From assembly GCA_027024155.1 (NCBI GenBank), contig JALVTE010000120.1, forward strand, positions 1 through 63,170: a DNA stretch of 63,170 nt, given 5' to 3'. The notes under the pieces are model-generated. The model saw only the letters and a list, made by a program, of their open reading frames with translations. It searched no databases and was not told the DNA's origin. Source of the DNA: Campylobacteraceae bacterium. GTDB lineage: Bacteria; Campylobacterota; Campylobacteria; Campylobacterales; Sulfurovaceae. Both the position numbers and the translations under genes were made by a program. This document shows, piece after piece, positions 29,122 to 37,365 of this stretch; positions within the stretch are counted from its first letter, which is position 1; every line of letters begins with the position of its first letter.

Positions 29122-30344
29122 TGGATTCAGCTTATAATAGAAAGTTTATAATTAAATTTATAAAACACTATCTTAAGTATGATAAAGATAACCCGTTTAT
29201 CTTTATATCAGCTATGCTTGCTTTAATAGGTATTGCAATGGGTGTTATGGTTTTAATGATAGGCATAGGTGTAACAAATGGAACACATGATGAGTTTAAA
29301 AAGAGACTTTTTGTTATGAACTATCCATTGACTATAGTCTCTTATGATACAAATGGGGTTAGCCAACCACTTTTAGATAAAATTAAGGCTAAATTTCCTA
29401 GTTTAAAGATTAGCCCATATTATACGACTCAAATAATCTCTAAAAATGCAGATAGTGTACAAGGTGCTATTCTTTATGGTGTAGATTTTAAGAAAGAAGC
29501 AAAAATAAATTCTGTTTTTGCAAAAGCTTATAAAGAGGCAAATAGTACAAATATTAGTAAATTTAGTACAATAATTGGAAAAGATTTAGCATTAACTTTA
29601 GGTCTTAAAGTAGGAGAAAAAATAACACTATTTTTTTCTAAAGAGCAGGCAGCAGGTTTTGGTACTATGCCTTTGCAAAAACGCTTTAAAGTAATTAGTA
29701 CTTTTAGTTCTGGTTTATCTGCTTATGATAAAGGAATAATATATACTACGCATCAAGCATTTGAAAAGATATTAAAAAAAGAGCCCTTAATATATGATGG
29801 TGCACATATTTACTCAAAAGAGCCGATGAAAATTATAAATAAAATAAAACCGCTCCTTCCACAAAATGTAGGAATAGAAGGTTGGTGGGAACAAAATGGT
29901 GGTTTTTTTAAAGCTATGCAGATGGAGAAAAAAGCACTATTTTTAGTCTTACTTTTAATTATATTAGTTGCATCTTTAAATATTATATCATCTCTTCTTA
30001 TGACTGTAATGAGTAGAAGAAGCGAGATTGCTTTAATGAGGACACTTGGTGCTACATCTAAAGAGGTTAGAAGTATATTTTTCTATTTAGGGTTAATAAT
30101 AGGCTTTTTAGGTATGCTTTTAGGAACACTACTTGGACTATTTGGAATATGGCTTTTAACAACTTATAATATTATCTCTTTACCAGCAGATGTATATGCA
30201 ACATCTAAATTGCCGATAGATTTACCATTAAGCGATTTTTCTAAAATTATTTTAGGTACTTCTATAATTGTAATTGTAGCTTCAATTTATCCAGCTATTA
30301 GAGCGTCTAAAACTAATGCATTAACTGTACTTAGAAATGAATAA
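29121..30344 (+). CDS. LolC/LolE-family lipoprotein-releasing permease
   Basis: A 407-residue FtsX/MacB-fold permease: one N-terminal membrane helix (~28-52), a large periplasmic domain (~55-270) and three C-terminal helices (~272-296, 317-347, 373-393), with the conserved MSRRSEIALMRTLGATSKEVR coupling segment. With LolD it would extract lipoproteins from the inner membrane for LolA. No LolD ATPase gene is beside it. The start codon overlaps the secA stop. Confidence 0.88.
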   Translation: MDSAYNRKFIIKFIKHYLKYDKDNPFIFISAMLALIGIAMGVMVLMIGIGVTNGTHDEFKKRLFVMNYPLTIVSYDTNGVSQPLLDKIKAKFPSLKISPYYTTQIISKNADSVQGAILYGVDFKKEAKINSVFAKAYKEANSTNISKFSTIIGKDLALTLGLKVGEKITLFFSKEQAAGFGTMPLQKRFKVISTFSSGLSAYDKGIIYTTHQAFEKILKKEPLIYDGAHIYSKEPMKIINKIKPLLPQNVGIEGWWEQNGGFFKAMQMEKKALFLVLLLIILVASLNIISSLLMTVMSRRSEIALMRTLGATSKEVRSIFFYLGLIIGFLGMLLGTLLGLFGIWLLTTYNIISLPADVYATSKLPIDLPLSDFSKIILGTSIIVIVASIYPAIRASKTNALTVLRNE

Positions 30345-31320
30345 AATAAGTACAGTTTTTTCTGGAATTAGTATGAAAAAGATAAATTACTATATTTTAA
30401 TACCTATGCTATTGATTATTTTAGCTATCTCTATCTATTTTATTTCGCCTATAAAAACAAAGCATAATCTTAATTTACCATCAAATAGTATTGATAAAAT
30501 TATATCTTATTTGCAAAAAGAGAGATATAGTGTAAATATACTTGATAAATTATTTTTAGAGTTTACAACACATCCTATAAAAGGTCGAATATATATTAGT
30601 AGAAAAGAACTCCCTAGATACAAGTTTTTATTAGCTGTTGGTTCCAAAGTAAATCACTATACTCCAATAACAATCATTCCGGGAGAGACAACATACTTTG
30701 TTTTACAGAGTATAAGCCAAAAATTAGATATGAACTCTACTAAATTAAATACTGCATATAAAGAGTTAAAAAAATATAATGAAGGTAACTTTTTAGCAAA
30801 TACATATAATATACCAATCTATTTTAAAGAGAGAGATGTAATAAAATTTATAATTGATAACTCCTTTAAAGAGTATAAAAAAATATCTAAAACATATTTT
30901 AATGAGTTCAATTTAGAAAAATTTAAACGAATTCTAACCATTGCATCTATTATACAAAAAGAGGCAGCAAATAGAGCAGAAATGCCACTTGTATCTTCTG
31001 TTATATTCAATAGGTTAAATAAAAAAATGCGTCTTCAAATGGATGGTACCTTAAATTATGGTATCTACTCACATTCAAAAATTACACCTAAAAGAATAAA
31101 AGGTGATAATAGTAGTTATAATACATATAGACATAAAGGTTTACCAAATAATCCTGTATGTAATGTATCCAAATCAGCAATTTTAGCTGCAATTATGCCC
31201 GCTAAAACTGACTATTTATATTTTATGAAAAGTAGTAAAAATGGACACAATTTCTCTAATAGTTACAAAAAACATATTAAAAATATAAAAAAACGAAAAG
31301 AATATTTAAATAAATTTTAG
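30337..31320 (+). CDS. mltG: Endolytic murein transglycosylase MltG
   Basis: Cleaves nascent glycan strands and limits their length. One N-terminal membrane helix (about residues 18-35) is followed by a LysM-like region and the YceG/MltG domain with ILTIASIIQKEA (catalytic Glu), LNKKMRLQMDGTLNYG and the GLPNNPVCNVSKSAILAAI signature. The start at 30337 overlaps the permease gene; an internal ATG at 30373 with TGGA upstream is an equally good start and gives a shorter cytoplasmic tail. Confidence 0.92.
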   Translation: MNKISTVFSGISMKKINYYILIPMLLIILAISIYFISPIKTKHNLNLPSNSIDKIISYLQKERYSVNILDKLFLEFTTHPIKGRIYISRKELPRYKFLLAVGSKVNHYTPITIIPGETTYFVLQSISQKLDMNSTKLNTAYKELKKYNEGNFLANTYNIPIYFKERDVIKFIIDNSFKEYKKISKTYFNEFNLEKFKRILTIASIIQKEAANRAEMPLVSSVIFNRLNKKMRLQMDGTLNYGIYSHSKITPKRIKGDNSSYNTYRHKGLPNNPVCNVSKSAILAAIMPAKTDYLYFMKSSKNGHNFSNSYKKHIKNIKKRKEYLNKF

Positions 31321-31362
31321 TGTAGTTCTCTCTGAGATGGGTATATATAGGGTAATTTAGTA

Positions 31363-32250
31363 TTATATCTCTTCAATAATTTTATTAAAATCTTTTAATG
31401 TATAAAGTAATAGATTATCTTTTTTTAATTTGATTAGCTCTTGACTAAAGCCACTTTTTGAAAAAAGTGCTATTTTATTATATTTTAGAGAAGATTGTAT
31501 AATCTTGTTTCTTAATTTGCTTAGTTCAGCTTTTGTAACAGGTCTATTTGTATATTTACACTCTCCAATAATATTTCCACTATTACATTGACAATATATA
31601 TCAAACTCACTATATCTGTCCCAGTATGAACCACAATTACATTTATTGTTTATTAGGTTAAAATTTTCAATTAAGAGTTCTAGGCTTAATTGTTCAAAAA
31701 GAAGTGAAGAGAGTCTATATCCATATTTTTTATAACTTTTTATAACTTCAGGTATATCTATCTCTCCATATTTATCTCTATGTGGTTCTACAAATGCGAA
31801 CCAAAAGCGATAAAATGGTTTTTTAAAATATAGTTTAGAGCCTATTGTGTATCTTCTTAACTCTTTTTTTATAAGTTGTTTTGGATATGCTTTAAGAGAA
31901 CTCTCTCTTGAATTTTTAATATATATAATATCTGTATTTATCAACTCTTCTATTAATTCATTACCAAAATTTTCACCTACAGATATTTTATTAAATATAG
32001 AGTCTACTCTAGCATCACCTCTTGCTAATGTTATTAAGAGTTTTCTAAATGGGTCATCTAATATAAAAAATGGGAGAATAGACTCTATATCTAACTTATT
32101 AAGTAAAAGTGTAATAGATTCTTCTATAGTTTCAAATAACTCTAAATCTATATTATCTTCTATGCCCGCGAATACAGAAGAGTAATCTATTAAATCATTA
32201 AGTAAAATATATGGGTATTTTTTGTGAAATTTCTGAATAGTTAGTTTTAT
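31363..32250 (-). CDS. DUF234-type protein, probable non-canonical AUA start
   Basis: A ~295-residue protein of the short form seen in Campylobacterota. The C-terminal DUF234 half has the FYRFWFAFVEPHR segment, CNCGSYWDRYSEFDIYCQC and GECKYTNRPVTKAEL, resembling the nuclease-like end of archaeal-type ATPases, without the P-loop domain. The first in-frame ATG/GTG/TTG is at 31944, which would delete a third of the protein. The frame is open up to a TAA at 32260-32262, and the region translates to family-like sequence (QKFHKKYPYILLNDL). The best initiation site is ATA at 32250, seven bases after TTAAGG; ATT at 32238 is another option. Function unknown. Confidence 0.65.
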   Translation of the reverse strand: MKLTIQKFHKKYPYILLNDLIDYSSVFAGIEDNIDLELFETIEESITLLLNKLDIESILPFFILDDPFRKLLITLARGDARVDSIFNKISVGENFGNELIEELINTDIIYIKNSRESSLKAYPKQLIKKELRRYTIGSKLYFKKPFYRFWFAFVEPHRDKYGEIDIPEVIKSYKKYGYRLSSLLFEQLSLELLIENFNLINNKCNCGSYWDRYSEFDIYCQCNSGNIIGECKYTNRPVTKAELSKLRNKIIQSSLKYNKIALFSKSGFSQELIKLKKDNLLLYTLKDFNKIIEEI

Positions 32251-32266
32251 TGTTAAACCTTAAGTA

Positions 32267-32288
32267 AGCAACGCCAAAGAGGCGTGCT
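32267..32288 (-). terminator. Hairpin after the cytochrome c gene
   Basis: On the minus strand AGCACGCC-TCTTT-GGCGTTGCT forms an eight- to nine-base GC-rich stem, ten bases after the cytochrome stop. No good T run follows, so read-through into the DUF234 gene is possible. Confidence 0.5.
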
Positions 32289-32297
32289 AGAGTTTAA

Positions 32298-32690
32298 TTA
32301 CTTTAAAGTACTGATGTATGCTGCTAAGTTAGCAATATCTGCATCGCTTAATGCTGCTGTTTGAGCTTTCATAGTTGCACCCATACCGTGTTTATTTCTT
32401 TTACCAGTTTTGTAACCTTTAAGTGCTTCTTCAACTTTAGCAGCATCCCAACCAGCGATAACTTCTGATTTACCTAAAGCTTTTCTTTCACCTTTTTGAC
32501 CATGACAACCTGCACAAGCTGCAAATTTAATTTTACCTGCTGCTGCATCACCTTTTGTTGCTGTCGCTGTAGCATTTGTATCTGCTTTAGCTGCTGTTGC
32601 ATTTGCATCTGCTGCTGGAGCTGTTGCATTTGCCTCACCTGCAAATGCTACTGCACCTGCAAAAATTGTTGCTAATAGAACTTTTTTCAT
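32298..32690 (-). CDS. Mono-haem cytochrome c (c553-like) with Ala/Thr/Asn spacer
   Basis: A 130-residue periplasmic cytochrome: signal peptide MKKVLLATIFAGAVAFA, a ~35-residue low-complexity spacer built of imperfect ANATA/DANATAAKAD units, haem motif CAGCH near residue 60, and the distal methionine in MKAQTAALSDADIANLAAYIS. The spacer looks like a tandemly expanded repeat and probably acts as a flexible tether. It is better conserved in codon use (many GCT/GCA) than neighbours, suggesting high expression. Confidence 0.92.
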   Translation of the reverse strand: MKKVLLATIFAGAVAFAGEANATAPAADANATAAKADTNATATATKGDAAAGKIKFAACAGCHGQKGERKALGKSEVIAGWDAAKVEEALKGYKTGKRNKHGMGATMKAQTAALSDADIANLAAYISTLK

Positions 32691-32874
32691 TGTATCTCCT
32701 TGTTTTATTTTACAAGCTTATTATAACAATTAAAATGTGAAATTAAAGTGAAAAATTAAAAAAAAATATTCAAATTATGTTATTGTTAATTAAATACACA
32801 TTAAAATAGTTCTATATAAGTAACATATGTTAAAAAAATATATATAAAGATTAGAGTTTATTATAAAATAAAAT

Positions 32875-33837
32875 TTATATTATCCCCACAGCATCTCTTA
32901 TAATTTCCATCTTTTTAGATGCAATAGCTTTTGCTTTGCTAGCACCCTCGGCTAAAAGCTCTTCTACCTCTTCTTTATGTGCGGTGTAGTACTCTTTTTT
33001 CTCTCTTGCATCTTTAAAGTAATTCCAAATTAATTCTTTAAGGTACTTTTTAAAGTGTCCGTGTCCATACTTGCCACTCTTATAATCTGCTTGAAGTTCT
33101 GCTTTTTGCTCGTCATTTAAGAATAGTGAAGCTAATGCATATACATTATTACCTTCATACTCTAAAGGCTCTCCTAAAGGTGTAGAGTCGGTTATAATCT
33201 TATTACACTTTTTCTGTAGAGGCTTCTCATCCATAAAAATCTCTATTGTGTTTTTATAGCTTTTGCTCATTTTTGCACCATCTGTTCCTGGTACAGTAGC
33301 AACAGAACTCTCTACATAAGCTTCTGGAATTGTAAAAATTTCACCATGCTCATTATTAAATTTAATAGCAATATCTCTTGTCATCTCCAAGTGTTGAATT
33401 TGGTCTTTACCAACTGGAACTTTCTCTACATCATAAAGTAGAATATCTGCAGCCATAAGTACTGGGTAGCTAAATAGTGCATGGTTAGCAGCAATACCTT
33501 TTGCCACTTTATCTTTATAGCTATGTCCTCTCTCTAATAGTCCAACAGGTGTATAGCGAGATAGTATCCAGTATAACTCTAAAACCTCTTTTACATGACT
33601 TTGTACCCAAAAAACCGATTTTTTAGGGTCTATTCCTAAACTTAAAAAATCTATAGCAACATCTATTGTATTATCTTTTAACTCTGCTAAATTAGCTCCA
33701 CCACTTAATGCATGGTAGTTAGCGATAAATGCAAAAAGTTCATTATCATCCTGAAGTTTAAGCATTTGATTAATTGCACCAAAGTAGTTACCAATATGTA
33801 GTTTACCTGATGATTGAATTCCCGATAGTACTCTCAT
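32875..33837 (-). CDS. trpS: Tryptophanyl-tRNA synthetase
   Basis: Charges tRNA-Trp. The 320-residue class I enzyme has the HIGH-type motif in SSGKLHIGNYFGA near residue 10, PVGKDQIQHLEMTRDIA near 140, and KMSKS near 190. Length fits bacterial TrpS. It begins 14 bases after der and probably shares its transcript. The 184-base gap downstream (32691-32874) is AT-rich, with nothing recognised except the cytochrome promoter region. Confidence 0.97.
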   Translation of the reverse strand: MRVLSGIQSSGKLHIGNYFGAINQMLKLQDDNELFAFIANYHALSGGANLAELKDNTIDVAIDFLSLGIDPKKSVFWVQSHVKEVLELYWILSRYTPVGLLERGHSYKDKVAKGIAANHALFSYPVLMAADILLYDVEKVPVGKDQIQHLEMTRDIAIKFNNEHGEIFTIPEAYVESSVATVPGTDGAKMSKSYKNTIEIFMDEKPLQKKCNKIITDSTPLGEPLEYEGNNVYALASLFLNDEQKAELQADYKSGKYGHGHFKKYLKELIWNYFKDAREKKEYYTAHKEEVEELLAEGASKAKAIASKKMEIIRDAVGII

Positions 33838-33851
33838 AAATTTTACTCCTA

Positions 33852-35243
33852 TTATTCGTTATCTGTCTCTTCGCTGTCTGTTCTTTCGCCACGCTTTTGT
33901 GCAATTAACTCTATTGGCACACCTTCAAAATCGAATCTATCTCTTAAAAAGTTTGTAAGGTATCTTTTATAACTAAAGTGTAGTAAGTTTGGTTTATTTA
34001 CAACAAGTGCTATTCTTGGTGGTTTACTTGCGAACTGTGTAGCAAATTTAATCTTTACAACTTGCCCATTATGGCTTGGTACATGGTGTCTTGAAATCGC
34101 CATTTTAATAGCATCGTTAAGTTTAGATGTTGGTATTCTTTGACTATATTTCTTGTAAATATCCACAATTTTATCTAAAATCTTATCTACTCTCTGCCCC
34201 GTTTTTGCCGAAATTGTAATAATTGGTGCATAGTGCAAGAATTTAAGCTCATCTCTAATATCATCAATAGCCTCTTTATACTCTAACTCGCCTCTAATAT
34301 CCCACTTATTTACAACAATTAAGCAACCTAATTTATACTTATCTACAAGTCCGGCAATTCGCTCATCTAACTCTGTTACACCTGCTGTTGCATCTATCAT
34401 TATAAGTGCAATATCTGCATCTTTTAACATATTCTCTGTTCTATTTAGTGCATACTTCTCTATGCCTAAAATTTTACTTCGTCTTCTAATACCTGCTGTA
34501 TCTACAAAAGTTATATTGTAGTCATCATAAGTAATAGTTTCATCTATTGGGTCTATAGTCGTACCTGCAACATCACTGACCACAACTCTATCTTCTTTAA
34601 TTAAAGCATTAAGTAGAGAGCTTTTACCAGTATTTACACGCCCAATAATAGCAACTTTAAACTCTTTAGACTCCTCCTCTTCCTCTTCATGTGCAAATAG
34701 CAACTCTAGCGGAAGCTCGTCATTTTCTATAATAGTATTGCTATTTAAATTTGGAGGTATCTGCCCCTCTAACCACTTATAAAATGGGCTTAAACCTCTA
34801 TTGTGGCTAATAGAAACAGCAAAAATATTCTCTGCCCCAAACTCTGCAAACTCCCAAAACTTCTCTTGTAACTCTTTATCGTTATCTATTTTGTTTACAA
34901 TTAAAGCAAGTGGTTTACCAAGGCTCTGTAGCTCCCAAAAACGCTCTTTATCCTCTTGCTCTGGAATACTCTTACCATCTACCATATAGATAATTATATC
35001 TGCCTCTTTAGCAGCTTGTATCGATTTATCTCCAACTTTACTAAAAAGCTCGCTTGTGTAATCTATTCCGCCTGTATCTAAGAGTTCAAACTCTCTATTC
35101 TCAAGCATTGTAACAACGCCTTTTTTTACATCTCTTGTAGTACCGCTAACATCCGAAGTAATAGCATCTCTACGCTTTAATAGGCGGTTAAAAAATGAGC
35201 TCTTGCCCACATTTGGTCGTCCTATTACTGCAACTTTTTTCAT
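33852..35243 (-). CDS. der: Ribosome-assembly GTPase Der (EngA)
   Basis: Double GTPase needed for 50S subunit maturation. Two G domains are visible: GRPNVGKSSFFN (residue ~7) with DTGG and NKID, and GRVNTGKSSLLN (~200) with DTAG and NKWD, followed by the C-terminal KH-like domain. The inter-domain linker carries an acidic run (HEEEEEESKEF). 463 residues, normal for the family. Confidence 0.97.
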   Translation of the reverse strand: MKKVAVIGRPNVGKSSFFNRLLKRRDAITSDVSGTTRDVKKGVVTMLENREFELLDTGGIDYTSELFSKVGDKSIQAAKEADIIIYMVDGKSIPEQEDKERFWELQSLGKPLALIVNKIDNDKELQEKFWEFAEFGAENIFAVSISHNRGLSPFYKWLEGQIPPNLNSNTIIENDELPLELLFAHEEEEEESKEFKVAIIGRVNTGKSSLLNALIKEDRVVVSDVAGTTIDPIDETITYDDYNITFVDTAGIRRRSKILGIEKYALNRTENMLKDADIALIMIDATAGVTELDERIAGLVDKYKLGCLIVVNKWDIRGELEYKEAIDDIRDELKFLHYAPIITISAKTGQRVDKILDKIVDIYKKYSQRIPTSKLNDAIKMAISRHHVPSHNGQVVKIKFATQFASKPPRIALVVNKPNLLHFSYKRYLTNFLRDRFDFEGVPIELIAQKRGERTDSEETDNE

Positions 35244-35409
35244 ATTTATCCATTTACATTAAATTATTAATGCAATTATACCAAAAAGATATAAGTACCT
35301 TACTACAATAAATGACATTATACTTGTTATCACGATTACTCAACAAAAAAGTAGGTATAATTGTATTAAAAATAGACCTTTAGTATAAGTCTAATAAGGA
35401 TTTTCTATA

Positions 35410-36129
35410 ATGAAATTATTAATAACAACACTTTTTTTATCGGCAAGCGTTTTTGCCCAAACATTAACATATAAAGTAAAAGCTCCTCTGTTTGGTACAG
35501 TCGGAGAGATAAATGTAAACTATACAAGTAGAGTTAGCAGTTATAACATTAGTGCCAATATGCATACATTTGGCTTTGCAAAAAAGATGTCAGGAAATAG
35601 GGTAGAGCACTACAGTGCAAATGGTAGTATTAAACATAATAAATATTATGCTAAACATTTTGTTCAAGACTCAAGCTATAAGAATAAAAAGAGTCACTTA
35701 GAGTATATTTTTAATTACTCTTCCAAAAAGATAACAAAAATAAGAAAAAAATGGAAAAATGGTCAAATTATATCAAATACTAAAAGGTACCTTAGTTATT
35801 TTACATACAATGACCTTTTTAGTGTTTACCACAATATAGTGCAAGATTTAAAAAACAAACCTGCTGGCTGGTATCAAGTGCAAGTTGCTGGATTAGAACA
35901 TACGGGGGGTTACTTAAAGATAAAAGTGCCAACTAAAGCACAACAGATAAAAGAGGCTAAAAGTTTAGGTGTTCAAAATGTATGGATTTTTCATATAATT
36001 ACAAATAAAGCAATTATGAAAAGTAAAAATGGTGAAATTGTTTTTGCAGTAGGTGGTGATGGCATAGCAAAAGCAGTAAGAGTGCTAAATATTCCTTTTG
36101 TTAGTCATTTAGATGGAATTTTGCAATAA
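35410..36129 (+). CDS. DUF3108-type exported protein
   Basis: A 239-residue protein with a signal peptide (about residues 1-16) and a beta-rich body: the opening TLTYKVKAPLFGTVGEINV and the later FTYNDLFSVYHNI and VWIFHIITNKAIMKSKNGEIVF fit the DUF3108 pattern of secreted proteins. It is a single-gene unit convergent with the rhodanese fusion gene, ten bases from its end. Function unknown. Confidence 0.7.
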   Translation: MKLLITTLFLSASVFAQTLTYKVKAPLFGTVGEINVNYTSRVSSYNISANMHTFGFAKKMSGNRVEHYSANGSIKHNKYYAKHFVQDSSYKNKKSHLEYIFNYSSKKITKIRKKWKNGQIISNTKRYLSYFTYNDLFSVYHNIVQDLKNKPAGWYQVQVAGLEHTGGYLKIKVPTKAQQIKEAKSLGVQNVWIFHIITNKAIMKSKNGEIVFAVGGDGIAKAVRVLNIPFVSHLDGILQ

Positions 36130-36138
36130 GGCAAGTTC

Positions 36139-36885
36139 TTAATACTTACCTTGTTCCATCTCTCCTGTGTAGCTTATAATTCCACGGCTAAAGTTTCCAA
36201 CATGTTTAAAACCTTGCTGTTTTAATATCTGTTGAACTTGGAAGCTTCTACTACCTGTATGGCAGTATAGTATTAAATTTTCATCTTTTCTATTTTGAAT
36301 TTTATTGACCCAGTCATAAAATTGTGATGTTGGTAAAAGTTCGTCTGTGCCAACTATGTGTGCCATTTCATACTCCATTGGTTCTCGAACATCTATTAGG
36401 CTAAATTTTACCATACCTAAATCTCTAGCTTCTAGTAGGGCTTCGATTTCATCGCTATCTAGTTGCTCTTTGTTTGTCAGCATTTCTGCCTCTTCTTGGC
36501 TTAAACCTCTTGAATGAGTATGAGCAACCTCTTTAGCACTATTTTCTTTCGCTTTAGCTTCTGCATACTCTGGCGTACAGAAAATTCCACAGTGGCAAAG
36601 ACCATCTTCTGGAATCTCTTTTTCTAATGCAGGCTTACAAGGACAGATTCTGTTATTTGCAGCTTTTCTCTCCTCTTCTGTTTCCCCTTGAACAATAAAG
36701 CATGGGCAGTAACGCTTACCGTACATTAATCGGTTTCTAGCAAGTCCCATTGCTACACCTTCATTTACTTCATCATCTGGATTTTGTACAAATCCAAATT
36801 GTTTATCTACCTTCTCTACAAATCTCCAAGTTTTTTCTAATTCGGCTTGAAATTCATCTGAGTTGATATCTATAGTTTTTGACAT
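36139..36885 (-). CDS. Ferredoxin-thioredoxin reductase-like domain fused to rhodanese
   Basis: A 248-residue two-domain protein. Residues ~10-110 resemble the catalytic chain of ferredoxin-thioredoxin reductase, with CPC at 60-62, CPC at 81-83, CHC at 97-99 and an extra C103, the pattern that holds a [4Fe-4S] cluster next to a redox disulfide. Residues ~130-245 are a rhodanese domain with active-site C208 in LYCHTGSRS and the DVREPMEYE entry motif. The spacing between CxC motifs (18 and 13 residues) is wider than in plant FTR (16 and 8). It may couple Fe-S-based disulfide reduction to sulfane-sulfur transfer. The next gene is a rhodanese paralogous to its C-terminal half. Confidence 0.82.
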   Translation of the reverse strand: MSKTIDINSDEFQAELEKTWRFVEKVDKQFGFVQNPDDEVNEGVAMGLARNRLMYGKRYCPCFIVQGETEEERKAANNRICPCKPALEKEIPEDGLCHCGIFCTPEYAEAKAKENSAKEVAHTHSRGLSQEEAEMLTNKEQLDSDEIEALLEARDLGMVKFSLIDVREPMEYEMAHIVGTDELLPTSQFYDWVNKIQNRKDENLILYCHTGSRSFQVQQILKQQGFKHVGNFSRGIISYTGEMEQGKY

Positions 36886-36971
36886 ATATTATCCTGTTTT
36901 TATAAAATTTTGTGGAATAATATCTTATTTTAATTAAATAATAATGATTCTATCCAAAAAATGGGTTAAAG

Positions 36972-37325
36972 TCAAGAAATAAATTTACCTTTAGCAGTTT
37001 TTCCCGTATAATCTAATATACCTAACTCTAAATTGCCGACTTTCATACCATGTTGTTCTAAAATTTGTTGTACTTGGTAACTACGATTACCACTACGACA
37101 ATAGAGAATTATATTCTCATCTTTTCGTTTTAATAAATCGTGAACCCAATTATTAAATGTAGAGGTAGGAAGAAGTTCATCAGTTTTTACAATATGTTGC
37201 ATTTCATATTCAAATGGTTCTCTTACATCAATTAGAGTAAAATCTATCTCTTTATTCTCTCTTGCTTGGAGTAACTTTTGCAATTCTTTATTGCTAAGCT
37301 GTTCTTTTTTAACCAATTTATGCAT
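36972..37325 (-). CDS. Single-domain rhodanese
   Basis: A ~117-residue sulfurtransferase with DVREPFEYE, the active-site cysteine in LYCRSGNRSYQV, and GILDYTGKTAKGKF at the end. It is closely similar to the C-terminal half of the adjacent fusion protein, including ELLPTSxFxxWV, pointing to a tandem duplication. A GTG at 37334 also opens the frame, but the ATG at 37325 lies eight bases after AAGG and is preferred. No signal peptide, so cytoplasmic. Confidence 0.85.
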   Translation of the reverse strand: MHKLVKKEQLSNKELQKLLQARENKEIDFTLIDVREPFEYEMQHIVKTDELLPTSTFNNWVHDLLKRKDENIILYCRSGNRSYQVQQILEQHGMKVGNLELGILDYTGKTAKGKFIS

Positions 37326-37365
37326 ATAAAGCACCTTAGATAAGTTTTGGTTATTCTATCGTATT

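Noticed and set aside
31847-32185. 112-residue plus-strand reading frame over the DUF234 gene
   Set aside because: It is antisense to sequence that translates to family-like DUF234 protein on the minus strand, with no ribosome-binding site or recognisable product.
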